Origin: Dokdonella fugitiva
GTDB taxonomy: Bacteria; Pseudomonadota; Gammaproteobacteria; Xanthomonadales; Rhodanobacteraceae
Assembly: GCF_004342425.1 (NCBI RefSeq)
Contig: NZ_SLWQ01000001.1
Span: 1 to 64,000, forward strand
Reading direction: 5' to 3'
DNA length: 64,000 bases
Positions 18,145-27,953 of the stretch are shown one piece after another. Both the position numbers and the translations under genes were made by a program. Under the pieces are notes generated by a model, which worked only from the letters and a program-made list of their open reading frames with translations, was not told the origin of the DNA and did no database searches. Numbering within the stretch: the stretch's first letter is position 1; each line of letters begins with the position of its first letter.

Positions 18145-19074
18145 TCAGTGGCGCGCTTCCGACTGCAGCGCGCGCAGGCGACCCTGCGCGAGGCGCGCGA
18201 CGGTCGTGTCCGGGTATTTCTGCACGACGTCGTTAAGTGTGGCCTCGGCCTGGTCCCACTGCTTCTGCTCGTACTGGCTGTAGCCGACCTTGAGCAGCGC
18301 GTCGGGCGCCTTCTGGCTGTTGGGATAGCGTGCGAGCAGCGTCTGGAACGCCTCTTCGGCGATCTTGTAGTTCTGCGTCACGTAGTACGACTCGCCGAGC
18401 CAGTAGTACGCATTGCCGGTGAGGTCGCTGTTCGGATACTGGTCGATGAACGCCTGGAAGCGCCGCGCCGACTCGGCGTAGCGGCCGTCCTTCAACGCCG
18501 CGAATGCCTCGTTGTAGGTCGAGCCTTCCGCGGCGGGATCGGCGGGAGCGGCCTTGGCGAGACTGGTCGCGGGCGGCTCGACCGGTGCTGCGTCACCGGG
18601 TGCGATCGCCGCGCGGTCGTCCGCGGTGAGCTCGCCGACATTCGCACGACCGGCGCCGCCCGGCGCCGGCGCATGGCCGCCCGGGTTGGCGAGGTCGATT
18701 TCAGGCGGCTGTTCGGGCGCCGCGGGGCGCGCACCGGCGGGCGCGGCGGCCGGGGTCGCACCACGGCCTTCGAGGCGGGCGATGCGCGAGTCGAGATCGG
18801 TGTACTGGTCCCTGTTGCGCTGCTTGGCCTCGTCGAGCGCGTGCTTGAGTTCCTCGACCTGGCCCTGCAGCGACTGCACTTGCGACTGCAGCGCCTGGAT
18901 CTGGTTGACGAGGTCGACCGCGCCGCTGCCCTGGCCGTTCGCCTGCTGCTCGAGGCGCTCGACGCGCTCGGCCAGCGACAGGCGCTGCTGCGCCGAAACG
19001 GGTGCCGCGAACGCGAAGACGGCGGCCGACAAGGCCGCCGTCGCGATCGCACTCGACTTCAAGTGCGCCATCAC
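18145..19074 (-). CDS. cpoB: Cell division coordinator CpoB (YbgF)
   Basis: A periplasmic Tol-Pal partner that in E. coli links PBP1B activity to Tol-driven outer-membrane constriction. The 309 residues have a signal peptide (cleavage near VSA-QQ, residue 28), an N-terminal coiled coil (about 32-105, heptad-like IQALQSQVQSLQGQVEELK), a proline/alanine-rich linker, and a C-terminal TPR domain (about 185-305: YNEAFAALKDGRYAESARRF, YWLGESYYVTQNYKIAEEAF, LLKVGYSQYEQKQWDQAEAT). Two adjacent Met codons (19074 and 19071) could each serve as start. It begins 4 bases after pal ends, the standard tol-pal order. Complete, no oddities. Confidence 0.94.
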   Translation of the reverse strand: MMAHLKSSAIATAALSAAVFAFAAPVSAQQRLSLAERVERLEQQANGQGSGAVDLVNQIQALQSQVQSLQGQVEELKHALDEAKQRNRDQYTDLDSRIARLEGRGATPAAAPAGARPAAPEQPPEIDLANPGGHAPAPGGAGRANVGELTADDRAAIAPGDAAPVEPPATSLAKAAPADPAAEGSTYNEAFAALKDGRYAESARRFQAFIDQYPNSDLTGNAYYWLGESYYVTQNYKIAEEAFQTLLARYPNSQKAPDALLKVGYSQYEQKQWDQAEATLNDVVQKYPDTTVARLAQGRLRALQSEARH

Positions 19075-19078
19075 GTTC

Positions 19079-19588
19079 TTACTTCGCGGTGTAGACGATC
19101 TCGACGCGGCGGTTCTTCGACCAGCACGATTCCTCGTGCTGGCGGCAGACCGGACGCTCTTCCCCGTAGCTCGTCACGTTGAGCTGCGAGGACGACGCAC
19201 CGGCGGCGCTCAGCGCGGCCTGCACGGCGTTGCCGCGGCGCTCGCCGAGGCCGAGGTTGTACTCGCGCGAACCGCGCTCGTCCGCATTGCCTTCCAGCGT
19301 CACGCGCGCTTCCGGGAACTGGCGCAGGTATTCGGCGTGGCAGGCGATCTGCGCCTGGAACTCCGACTTGATCTCGGTGCGGTCCAGGTCGAAGTAGACC
19401 ACGCGCTGGCGCAGGCACGAATCCGTGTCGAGGCTGTCCTTCGTGTAGCGGCCGGTCGTTTCCGTGGACTGCGTTTCCGTCACCGGCGTGTTGTCGACCG
19501 GCGGTTCGGGCTTGACCTTCTTCTTCGCGCACGCGGCAACGCCGGCGACGAGCAGGACCGAGAATGCGATGCGGACGGTAGTGTTCAT
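19079..19588 (-). CDS. pal: Peptidoglycan-associated lipoprotein Pal
   Basis: An outer-membrane lipoprotein that holds peptidoglycan and binds TolB. The start at ATG 19588 gives 169 residues and is preferred over longer frames because it opens directly into a lipoprotein signal (LLVAGVAAC, Cys20) and has AAGGGA about 6 bases upstream. Residue 21 is Ala, so the +2 position does not block sorting to the outer membrane. Residues about 60-169 form an OmpA-like domain with the diaminopimelate-binding features (YFDLDRTEI, EGNADERGSREYNLGLGERR). The extra cysteines in CRQHEESCWSKNRRVE near the C-terminus are probably a disulphide pair. A 99-base gap to tolB may hold an additional promoter, but I could not define one. 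Confidence 0.96.
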   Translation of the reverse strand: MNTTVRIAFSVLLVAGVAACAKKKVKPEPPVDNTPVTETQSTETTGRYTKDSLDTDSCLRQRVVYFDLDRTEIKSEFQAQIACHAEYLRQFPEARVTLEGNADERGSREYNLGLGERRGNAVQAALSAAGASSSQLNVTSYGEERPVCRQHEESCWSKNRRVEIVYTAK

Positions 19589-19687
19589 GGTGGTTCCCTT
19601 TCGTGAACTGGGCAGATAGTGTTGGAATAAACCTGAATCGACGTTCAAGCGGAGCAGTGGCGACTCGCCGCTCCCGTACCGGACGCG

Positions 19688-21010
19688 TCAGCGCTGGCGA
19701 TACGGGCCCCATGCGGGTTCACGCACGTCCCCCTCCGCGAGGCCCAGTCGTTGACGCACGCGTCCGTCGGCAGATGCGGCGTACAGCACGCCGCGTATTC
19801 CTTCGCTGGCGGCATACAGCAGCATGCTTCCGTTCGGTGCGAAACTCGGGGCTTCGTCTTGGCTGCCCGGGGACACCAGGGTGTTCTGGCTCGTCGCCCG
19901 GTCGAGGACCGCAATACGATACACGTTTCCGTTGCCCTGCACCATTGCAAGCTTGATGCCTTTGGCGTCGACGACGCTCGGGCTGGCGTTGTACTGGCCG
20001 GCGAAGGTCACGCGCGTGGGCTCGCCGCCGCCGGGAGGGACCTGGTAGATCTGCGGCTTGCCGGAGCGGTCGGAGGTGAAATACAGGGTCTGGCCGTCGG
20101 GGGCCCAGCGCGGCTCGGTGTCGATCGCGAAATGACGCGTGACCTGGGTCGTCTGCCGGCTGGCGAGGTCTAGGATGTAGATGTCCGGGTTGCCGCCCTT
20201 GGACAGGCTCACCGCGAGGCGGTTGCCGTCCGGCGAGAACGCCGGCGCGCTGTTGATGCCGCGGCTGCTCGACACGACCTGGCGCGAGCCGGTGCCGAGG
20301 TCCTGCACGTAGATCGCCGAATTGCCGCTTTCGAACGAGACGTAGGCGATGCGCCTGCCGTCCGGCGACCAGGCCGGCGACAGCAGCGCCTCGCGCGAGC
20401 GCACGACGACCTGCGGGTTGTAGCCGTCCGAATCGGCGACCATCAGCGCATAGGACATGTTCTTCGGCGGCGTGCCCGTCGCGGTGATGTAGGCGATGCG
20501 CGTCCAGAACGCGCCGCGCACGCCGAGGATCTTCTCGTAGATCGCGTCGGCGACCTGGTGCGCGATGTCGCGCAGGCCGCTGCGCTGGCCGGTGATCGCG
20601 CCGCTCGCCCTGAGCGCTTGGCTGGCGACGTCGAACAGTTCCCATTCCACGCGCAACGTGCCGCCGTCGCCGTCGGCCATGCGCCCGACCACGAGCCAGT
20701 CCTGCTTGAGCAGGCGCCAGGTCGCGAATTTGACTTCGCTCTGCCGGGTGGGGAACTCGATGATGTCGTTCTTCGGCAAGGTGCGGAACTGGCCCGAACG
20801 CGCGAGGTCGGCGCGCACGATCTCGCCGGCGTTCGATTCCGGCGGCACGCTCGCGCCGTCGAAGCCGAACGGGATCACCGCGATCGGCAGCGCCGACGCG
20901 TTGCCGTTGACGATGTCGATGTCGAGCTGCGCGTGCGCCGCACGGCCAAGGCCGCAGGCGCCGACGAGGATCAATGCCAGCCTGCCCAGGATTCCCGCGA
21001 AATTCGTCAT
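19688..21010 (-). CDS. tolB: Tol-Pal system protein TolB
   Basis: A periplasmic beta-propeller that relays between TolA and Pal. The 440 residues open with a signal peptide (cleavage near AHA-QLD, residue 28), then an N-terminal alpha/beta domain (about 30-165, SALPIAVIPFGFDG) and a six-bladed WD40-like propeller (about 170-435) with the typical blade motifs SPAWSPDGRRIAYVSFE, APAFSPDGNRLAVSLSK and EPRWAPDGQTLYFTSDR. Length matches the family. It begins 4 bases after tolA stops, indicating translational coupling. Confidence 0.97.
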   Translation of the reverse strand: MTNFAGILGRLALILVGACGLGRAAHAQLDIDIVNGNASALPIAVIPFGFDGASVPPESNAGEIVRADLARSGQFRTLPKNDIIEFPTRQSEVKFATWRLLKQDWLVVGRMADGDGGTLRVEWELFDVASQALRASGAITGQRSGLRDIAHQVADAIYEKILGVRGAFWTRIAYITATGTPPKNMSYALMVADSDGYNPQVVVRSREALLSPAWSPDGRRIAYVSFESGNSAIYVQDLGTGSRQVVSSSRGINSAPAFSPDGNRLAVSLSKGGNPDIYILDLASRQTTQVTRHFAIDTEPRWAPDGQTLYFTSDRSGKPQIYQVPPGGGEPTRVTFAGQYNASPSVVDAKGIKLAMVQGNGNVYRIAVLDRATSQNTLVSPGSQDEAPSFAPNGSMLLYAASEGIRGVLYAASADGRVRQRLGLAEGDVREPAWGPYRQR

Positions 21011-21014
21011 CGGC

Positions 21015-21935
21015 CTATCCGTCGTATCTGAAGTTGAACTTGATGTTGCGCTGGAACACCTTCTCGTAACCCTGGTACGGCAGCGGCGCCGCCTTCATCA
21101 CGGCCTGCTCGATCGACGTGCGCGTGACCGGGTCGGCGTTGCACGGCGTGCCGATCGACACGCTGATGACGTCGCCGCCCGGGATCTGCGCGATGTTGAG
21201 CACGCAACGCAGGCCCGCCTGCGCATTGTCCGGGCGATTCCAGTTGTTCGTCACCGCCGCCTGGATCGCCGCCGCGTAGCGCGCGGTGAGGTCGTCGTCC
21301 CGCCCGCCCGCGCCGGTCTGCGCCTGCTCCGCCTCGTGCTCCGTCTCCGGCTGCGCCTGGGCCTGCGCCTGCTTCTGGTTGCGATCCTCGATCTGCGCGA
21401 GACGTTCCCGCTCCAGCTTGAGCTTCTTCTCGACCGCCTCGCGCTCCTTGCGGATCTGGGCGAGCTGCTTCTGCTGCTCTTCGCGCAGCTTGCGCTGCTT
21501 CTCCTCCTCGAGTTCGACCTGCCGCTGGCGGACCTTCTCCTCCTGCTCGCGCTTCTCCTGCTCGGCCTTTTCCTGCGCGAGCGCGGCGACGCGTTCCTGG
21601 TCGACCTGGCTCGGCTTCTGCAGTTCGTTCGGCGTCTGCTTCTCCGGCTTGGGTGGTTCGGGCTGTTCAACCGGCTTGGGCTCGGGCTTCGGCGGCTCGG
21701 GCTTGGGCGGTTCCGGTTTCGCCTGCGGCTTCGGTGGTTGCGGCTTGGCCGCTCCCGACCGCGCCTTCGGCGCCGCAGTCGGCCCGACCAGCGTCGCTTC
21801 GATCACCGGACCCGGCATGCTCACCGGGCGCGTTTCATGCGTCCACCACAATCCGGCCAGCAGCGCGAGGATGCACAGGAGGTGCAGCGCCATCGCGAGC
21901 GCGAACGCACGCAGCTTGTCGCCGAACGTCTCCAT
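21015..21935 (-). CDS. tolA: Cell envelope integrity protein TolA
   Basis: An inner-membrane protein that spans the periplasm and pulls on TolB-Pal using the proton-driven TolQR motor. The 306 residues have one N-terminal membrane helix (about 9-29, AFALAMALHLLCILALLAGLW), a proline/lysine-rich stretch (60-100), a long charged helix (about 100-200, rich in E, K, R and Q) and a C-terminal globular domain III (about 215-306, AAIQAAVTNNWNRPDNA, FRYDG end). It follows tolR by 4 bases. The helix is low-complexity but standard for the family. Confidence 0.95.
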   Translation of the reverse strand: METFGDKLRAFALAMALHLLCILALLAGLWWTHETRPVSMPGPVIEATLVGPTAAPKARSGAAKPQPPKPQAKPEPPKPEPPKPEPKPVEQPEPPKPEKQTPNELQKPSQVDQERVAALAQEKAEQEKREQEEKVRQRQVELEEEKQRKLREEQQKQLAQIRKEREAVEKKLKLERERLAQIEDRNQKQAQAQAQPETEHEAEQAQTGAGGRDDDLTARYAAAIQAAVTNNWNRPDNAQAGLRCVLNIAQIPGGDVISVSIGTPCNADPVTRTSIEQAVMKAAPLPYQGYEKVFQRNIKFNFRYDG

Positions 21936-21939
21936 CCGG

Positions 21940-22380
21940 TCAGTGGGCCTGTTCCGCTTGCACGGGCTGGCTCATCAGCCCGACCTTCGGCACGCCCGCC
22001 GACTGCAACAGCACCATCGCCTGGTAGATCTTGCCGTAATCGGCGCGCTGGTCACCGGCGACCAGCACGGGCACCTGCGGATTCTCGCGGACGAAAGCTG
22101 AAACTTTCTTGACCAGCGTGTCGGCGTCGATCGGCTCGCGCTGCGACGCGCCGAGGGTGAGGAACAGCGCGCCGCCCTCGTCGACGCTGACGACGGCCGG
22201 CTCCTTGTCGTTCTGGATCGCCTTCGCCGCCGACTGCGGCAGCTGGATGTCGACGCCGAGGTTGAGCAGCGGCGCGGTCACCATGAAGATGATCAGCAGC
22301 ACGAGCATGACGTCGATGTACGGCACGACGTTGATCTCGGCCTTGAGTTTGCGGCGCTTGCGCGATTTCAGGTTCTGCAT
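21940..22380 (-). CDS. tolR: Tol-Pal motor subunit TolR
   Basis: An ExbD/TolR-family stator subunit of 146 residues with one membrane helix (about 22-42) carrying the conserved Asp of the proton path (VVPYIDVMLVLLIIFMVTAP, Asp23) and a periplasmic domain (about 50-140). It works with TolQ to energise TolA. It starts 37 bases after tolQ ends. The C-terminus is slightly longer than in E. coli but otherwise ordinary. Confidence 0.96.
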   Translation of the reverse strand: MQNLKSRKRRKLKAEINVVPYIDVMLVLLIIFMVTAPLLNLGVDIQLPQSAAKAIQNDKEPAVVSVDEGGALFLTLGASQREPIDADTLVKKVSAFVRENPQVPVLVAGDQRADYGKIYQAMVLLQSAGVPKVGLMSQPVQAEQAH

Positions 22381-22417
22381 GCAGGGGATTCCAACGCGGG
22401 GCGGGACGGCGCGGGGT

Positions 22418-23101
22418 TCAGGCGTCGTCGACGTGCGCCTGGCGCGCCAGGATCGAGGAGAATTCCTCGACGAACGTGTCGTAGCGCAGGCTGATGCGTT
22501 CGAGCTTGGTCGAATAGCGGTTGTACGCCCACACCGCGGGGATCGCGGCGAACAGGCCCATCGCGGTGGCGATGAGCGCCTCGGAGATGCCCGGCGCGAC
22601 CATCGCGATGGTCGCTTCCTTGACGTTGGCGAGGCCCTGGAACGCGATCATGATGCCCCACACCGTGCCGAACAGGCCGACGTACGGGCTGATCGAACCC
22701 ACGTTGGCGAGGAACTCGAGGCTGTGCTCGAGGCGGTCGACCTCGCGCGTCGAGGCGACGCGCATCGCTCGCTGCGCGCCTTCGAGCAGCGCGCGCGAGT
22801 CGACGCCGCGACGCTGGCGCAGGCGCGCGAACTCGCGGAAGCCCGCTTCGAAGATCGCGCCGCTGCCGCTGACGCGCTCGCCGGCGCCGCTGATCTCCTT
22901 GAAGAGGCCGGCGAGGTCGGCGCCCGACCAGAAGCGCTCCTCGAATTCGTCCGCGCTCGCGTTGGCGCGATCGAGCAGCGCCTTCTTGCGGAAGATGATG
23001 AACCACGACGCGATCGAGAAGCCGATCAGGATCCCGAGCACGAGCTTGACCGGCAGGCTGGCGCCGAGGATCAGGGCGAGGACGTTCAATTCCGAGTTCA
23101 T
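22418..23101 (-). CDS. tolQ: Tol-Pal motor subunit TolQ
   Basis: A MotA/TolQ/ExbB proton-channel subunit of 227 residues. Three membrane helices are visible: about 10-35 (near LGILIGFSIASWFIIFRKKA), about 130-155 (near PYVGLFGTVWGIMIAF) and about 165-190 (near GISEALIATAMGLFAAIPAV). ATG 23101 gives the usual family start MNSELNVLALIL and overlaps the ybgC stop as ATGA, so the two are translationally coupled. It heads the tolQRAB-pal-cpoB set. Confidence 0.97.
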   Translation of the reverse strand: MNSELNVLALILGASLPVKLVLGILIGFSIASWFIIFRKKALLDRANASADEFEERFWSGADLAGLFKEISGAGERVSGSGAIFEAGFREFARLRQRRGVDSRALLEGAQRAMRVASTREVDRLEHSLEFLANVGSISPYVGLFGTVWGIMIAFQGLANVKEATIAMVAPGISEALIATAMGLFAAIPAVWAYNRYSTKLERISLRYDTFVEEFSSILARQAHVDDA

Positions 23102-23556
23102 GCAGGGGTGATTTCCTGGAGCAGGTGGTTCGGGATGGGGCGCGGCCGGAGCTTCTGCGCGTCGAGGCAGGCGATGCGCACCTTCGCTTCGACCAGCGCC
23201 TTCGGTTCGGGTTCGCGCAACAACTGCTGGCGTACGGTGAAGCTCGCGCTGCGCAGGTCCTCGATCGCGACGGTCGCGCTCAGGAGATCGTCGAGGCGGG
23301 CCGGCGCGTCGAACGCGAGTTCCATGCGATGCACGACGAAGACGATGCCTTCCTGCTCGCGCAGGCGCTGCTGGCCGATGCCGGAGGCGCGGAACCACTC
23401 GCTGCGCGCGCGCTCGAGGAAGTGCAGGTAACGCGCATGATAGACGACTCCGCCGGCGTCCGTGTCTTCCCAGTAGACGCGGCAGGGCCAGGCGAAGACA
23501 GGCCGGGAATGGAGAATCGGGAATCGGGAATGGTTCAAAGGCACTCCAATCGACAA
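23098..23556 (-). CDS. ybgC: Tol-Pal-associated acyl-CoA thioesterase YbgC
   Basis: A hot-dog-fold thioesterase acting on short acyl-CoA or acyl-ACP, the usual first gene of tol-pal. The family motif EDTDAGGVVYH lies at residues 30-40 with the longest start. The start is uncertain: no ATG exists before the domain, and TTG 23556, GTG 23544 and TTG 23538 are all possible; GGAG sits 5 bases before the last. The first 20 residues (NHSRFPILHSRP) are encoded by GGGAATC-type heptads of the neighbouring repeat array, so the N-terminal extension is probably repeat-derived and not part of the fold. It ends overlapping tolQ. Confidence 0.9.
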   Translation of the reverse strand: MSIGVPLNHSRFPILHSRPVFAWPCRVYWEDTDAGGVVYHARYLHFLERARSEWFRASGIGQQRLREQEGIVFVVHRMELAFDAPARLDDLLSATVAIEDLRSASFTVRQQLLREPEPKALVEAKVRIACLDAQKLRPRPIPNHLLQEITPA

Positions 23557-23592
23557 TCGGCGGCAGGGCGGAGAAAGACGGCTTTGCCTCCC

Positions 23593-23622
<30 letters not shown>
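23505..23622. repeat. Inverted heptad repeat at the ybgC-ruvB junction, extending into both genes
   Basis: Four heptads of GGGAATG/GAGAATC/GGGAATC type at 23505-23532 face ATTCGCC, ACTCCCC, ATTCCCG and ATTCACG at 23595-23622, so the arms are inverted. The left arm codes for the first residues of YbgC. The right arm codes for the last residues of RuvB (ESGMGSGE). Confidence 0.75.
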
Positions 23623-24645
<1,023 letters not shown>

Positions 24646-24650
24646 GGGTG

Positions 24651-24848
24651 GGGATTGGGGATTCGGTCGATTTGCGTGGAGGACTGCAACGCGTGATTCG
24701 CAGATTATGACCGTCGGGCCAGCGGCAAGGTAGCTGCACAGGAACCGGGCCACGGCCTGTGTTCAGCCACCCGTCGCCCGGCTTCAATCCCGAATCCCGA
24801 ATCCCGAATCCCGAATCCCGAATCCCGAATCACCAATCCCGAATCCCG
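24651..24848. repeat. Heptad repeats flanking the ruvB-kup gap (nine AATCCCG units plus two inverted units)
   Basis: From 24786 to 24848 nine consecutive heptads read AATCCCG, with one AATCACC variant at 24828. Two opposite units, GGGATTG and GGGATTC, sit at 24651-24664 just before the ruvB start codon. The arrangement is again inverted, as at 17319 and 23505. The repeats fill most of the 208-base gap, so any ruvB promoter or leader overlaps them. Confidence 0.88.
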
Positions 24849-24853
24849 GCCAC

Positions 24854-26743
24854 TCAGATCTCCACCTGCGTCCCGAGCTCGATCAACCGGTTGCCCGGGA
24901 TCTGGAAGAACGCGGTCGCCGGGATCGCGTTGCGCTGCATGAAGGCGAACAGCTTGTCGCGCCAGAGGGCCATGCCGGGTCGGTCGGTCGCGACGATGCT
25001 CTCGCGGCTGAGGAAGAAGGTGGTGTCCATCATGTCGAATGGCTGGCCGCAATTGGTGACCGTCTCGAGCATGTTCGGCACGTCCGGGTCCTCGGCGAAG
25101 CCGAAGCGCAGGGTCACGCGGTAGAAGTCGTCGCCGAGCGGCTCGACGCCGACGCGCTCGTCGTTCTCGGCGATCGGCGTGTCGACGGTTTCGACCGTGA
25201 GCATCACGTTGCGCTCGTGCAGCACCTTGTTGTGCTTGAGGTTGTGCAGCAGCGCGTGCGGCACGCCCTCCTGGTTCGCGGTGAGGAACACCGCGGTGCC
25301 CGGCACCCGCAGCGGCGGGTGCGCGACGATCGAGGAAATGAAAGGCTCCAGCGCGAGGCCGCCGTGCTTGATCTCGCGCACGACGAGTTCGCGCCCGCGC
25401 CGCCAGGTCGCCATCAGGGTGAAGATCACCGTGCCGAGCACGAGCGGGAACCAGCCGCCGTGCTCGACCTTGTCGGCGTTGGCGGTGAGGAAGGCGAGGT
25501 CGACGAACAGGAACAGGATGCCGACCAGCGCGACCCGCGCCCGACTCCAGTTCCACATGCGGCGGAACACGATCATGACGAGGATCGAGTCGATCGTCAT
25601 CGTGCCGACCACGGCGATGCCGTAGGCGGCGCCGAGGTTGTCCGAAGAACGGAAACCGACCACCACCGCGAGCGTGAGCACGAGCAGCATGCGGTTGATC
25701 CATGGCAGGTAGATCTGCCCCATCTGCTCGTGCGAGGTGTGGCGCACCTGCATGCGCGGCAGGAAACCGAGCTGGATCGCCTCGCGCGTGACCGAGAAGG
25801 CGCCCGAGATGACCGCCTGCGAGGCGATCACCGCCGCCGCGGTCGCGAGCACGATCATCGGCACGAGCAGCACCGGCGGCACCATCAGGAACAGCGGGTT
25901 CTCGGCCGCCTTCGGGTCGGCGATCAGCAGCGCGCCCTGGCCGAAGTAGTTGAGCACGAGCGCGGGCAGCACGAAGCCGAACCACGACCAGCGGATCGGC
26001 TTCTGGCCGAAGTGGCCCATGTCCGCGTAGAGCGCCTCGGCGCCTGTGATCGCGAGGATGACCGTGCCGAGCGTGAAGAACGCGGTCCAGCGCGCCTGCG
26101 CGAAAAACTCGATCGCGTAGTACGGCGACAGCGCGCGCAGCACGGCCGGGTGCTGCGCGACGTGCCAGATGCCGAGCGTGGCGAGCGCAAGGAACCAGAG
26201 GATCATCACCGGTGCGAATACCGCGCCGACCTTGCCGGTGCCGCGGTTCTGGAATGCGAACAGGCCGACGATGATCAGCGCCGCGAGCGGCACGACCCAA
26301 TGCGCGAGGCCGGGCGCGAGCACTTCCATGCCCTCGACCGCGCCGAGCACGGAGATCGCCGGCGTGATGACCCCGTCGCCGAAGAACAATGCGGCGCCGA
26401 ACAGGCCGAGCACGACGATCCACCAGCGCGCGCGCTGGCTCGAGCGCACGCTGCGCTGGGCCAGCGCGGTCAGCGCCATGATGCCGCCCTCGCCCTTGTT
26501 GTCGGCGCGCATGATGAAGCCGGCGTACTTCACCGAAACCACGAGGATGAGCGACCAGAACACGAGCGACAGCACGCCGAGCACGTTGGTCGTGGTCGGT
26601 GGCGCGCCGTGCACGCCGAACGTCTGCTTGATCGTGTAGAGCGGGCTGGTGCCGATATCGCCGTAGACGACGCCGATCGCGCCGAGCACGAGCGCGCGCG
26701 TACGCGTGCCGACGTCGTCGCCGTTGCCGATGTCCTCGCTCAT
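24854..26743 (-). CDS. kup: Kup potassium uptake protein
   Basis: A KUP/HAK/KT-family proton-coupled K+ importer of 629 residues. The signature GVVYGDIGTSPLYT opens the first membrane helix. About 12 membrane helices follow up to residue 450, then a cytoplasmic C-terminal domain (about 460-629). ATG 26743 gives MSEDIGNGDDVGTRTRALVLG; longer frames add only antisense-like sequence. It starts 16 bases after ruvA ends and precedes ruvB, so it interrupts the usual ruvCAB order. From memory kup also neighbours ruvAB in some Xanthomonas genomes, so this may be lineage-conserved. Confidence 0.95.
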   Translation of the reverse strand: MSEDIGNGDDVGTRTRALVLGAIGVVYGDIGTSPLYTIKQTFGVHGAPPTTTNVLGVLSLVFWSLILVVSVKYAGFIMRADNKGEGGIMALTALAQRSVRSSQRARWWIVVLGLFGAALFFGDGVITPAISVLGAVEGMEVLAPGLAHWVVPLAALIIVGLFAFQNRGTGKVGAVFAPVMILWFLALATLGIWHVAQHPAVLRALSPYYAIEFFAQARWTAFFTLGTVILAITGAEALYADMGHFGQKPIRWSWFGFVLPALVLNYFGQGALLIADPKAAENPLFLMVPPVLLVPMIVLATAAAVIASQAVISGAFSVTREAIQLGFLPRMQVRHTSHEQMGQIYLPWINRMLLVLTLAVVVGFRSSDNLGAAYGIAVVGTMTIDSILVMIVFRRMWNWSRARVALVGILFLFVDLAFLTANADKVEHGGWFPLVLGTVIFTLMATWRRGRELVVREIKHGGLALEPFISSIVAHPPLRVPGTAVFLTANQEGVPHALLHNLKHNKVLHERNVMLTVETVDTPIAENDERVGVEPLGDDFYRVTLRFGFAEDPDVPNMLETVTNCGQPFDMMDTTFFLSRESIVATDRPGMALWRDKLFAFMQRNAIPATAFFQIPGNRLIELGTQVEI

Positions 26744-26759
26744 GTCGCAGTCTCTTTCC

Positions 26760-27353
26760 TCAGCGCAGCGCCGCCTTGAGCGCCTTGCGGATGATCTCTT
26801 CGGCGCGATCGCCGGGGGCGGCCGCGTCGCGCACGAGGCGCGTGACTTCGGCCGGCTTGTAGCCGAGCGCCTGCAGCGCGACGCTCGCTTCGGCGACCGG
26901 ATCGACCGCGCCCGGCGCAGCGCCGGTCGCGACCGGAAGGCCACCGGCGAGGCCGTCGACGCGATCGCGCAGTTCCACCACCATGCGCTCGGCGGTCTTC
27001 TTGCCGATGCCGGGGATGCGCGTGAGCGCGCCGACGTCGCCGCCCTGCACGAGCCGCGCGAACTCGTCGACGCTGACGCCGGAGAGCACCGACAACGCGA
27101 TCTTCGCGCCGACGCCGGAGACCTTCTGCAGCGTGCGGAACAGGCTGCGTTCGGCCTCGCGCAGGAAACCGTACAGCGCGACCGTGTCTTCCTTGACCGC
27201 GTAGTGCGTGCACAGACTCACTTCGCGGCCGACTTCGGGCAGGTCGAAGAACGTCGACATCGGCGCCTCGAGTTCGTAGCCGACGCCGCCGACGTCGATC
27301 ACGAGCCACGGCGGCTGCTTGGCGACGAGGACGCCCTTGAGCCGGCCGATCAT
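26760..27353 (-). CDS. ruvA: Holliday junction DNA-binding protein RuvA
   Basis: RuvA binds four-way junctions and loads RuvB. ATG 27353 gives 197 residues with the family start [10 protein letters not shown]; it overlaps the ruvC stop as ATGA. Domain I is an OB fold (1-65), domain II holds two helix-hairpin-helix motifs ([37 protein letters not shown]), and domain III (about 148-197, [19 protein letters not shown]) contacts RuvB. Confidence 0.97.
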   Translation of the reverse strand: MIGRLKGVLVAKQPPWLVIDVGGVGYELEAPMSTFFDLPEVGREVSLCTHYAVKEDTVALYGFLREAERSLFRTLQKVSGVGAKIALSVLSGVSVDEFARLVQGGDVGALTRIPGIGKKTAERMVVELRDRVDGLAGGLPVATGAAPGAVDPVAEASVALQALGYKPAEVTRLVRDAAAPGDRAEEIIRKALKAALR

Positions 27354-27910
27354 CGACGACGCCTCCACGCGTCGCGCGGCAGGCCGAGCCGCTGCAGGCT
27401 CGAACGCGTGTGCGCGTGGGCGAGCGCGATCGCGAGCGCGTCGGCTGCATCCGCCTGCAGGCGTCCCGGCAGCTGCAGCAGCAGGCCGACCATGTGCTGC
27501 ACCTGCGCCTTGTCGCCCGCGCCGGTGCCGACCACCGCCTGCTTCACCTCGCGCGCGGCGTACTCGGCGACGCCGAGGCCGTGCTGCATGACCGCGCAGA
27601 TCGCCGCGCCGCGCGCCTGGCCGAGCTTGAGCGCGGAATCGGCATTGTGCGAAACGAACACGCGCTCGATCGCCACCTCGTGCGGCGCGTACTCGACGAC
27701 GATCGCGCCGATGCCGTCGAAGATGCGCTTGAGGCGCGCGGCGAACGCGTCGTCGTCGCCGTCGAGTACCTTGAGTGCGGTGTGGAACACGTGGCGCGAG
27801 CGGCCCGCCGCATCGACGTCGATGATGCCGATCCCGGTGCGCTGGCTGCCAGGGTCGATGCCGAGGATGCGCACGACGGCGAGCGCTGGCTGGAAGGCAG
27901 TGATCGACAC
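27350..27910 (-). CDS. ruvC: Holliday junction resolvase RuvC
   Basis: An endonuclease that cuts junctions symmetrically. Catalytic acids are visible: D19 ([10 protein letters not shown]), E82 (AIERVF), D154 and D157 ([10 protein letters not shown]). The 186-residue frame starts at GTG 27910. A second GTG at 27874 ([10 protein letters not shown]) fits the usual family N-terminus better, so the first 12 residues are doubtful. It overlaps ruvA by 4 bases. yebC, often found before ruvC, is absent. Confidence 0.95.
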   Translation of the reverse strand: MSITAFQPALAVVRILGIDPGSQRTGIGIIDVDAAGRSRHVFHTALKVLDGDDDAFAARLKRIFDGIGAIVVEYAPHEVAIERVFVSHNADSALKLGQARGAAICAVMQHGLGVAEYAAREVKQAVVGTGAGDKAQVQHMVGLLLQLPGRLQADAADALAIALAHAHTRSSLQRLGLPRDAWRRRR

Positions 27911-27953
27911 GATCCCGTTGGCTCGGCGAGAAGGGTGCAGTCTAGCGCAGCGC

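Noticed and set aside
24786..24848. Regular repeat array considered as a CRISPR.
   Set aside because: The unit is 7 bases with no spacers and there are no cas genes.
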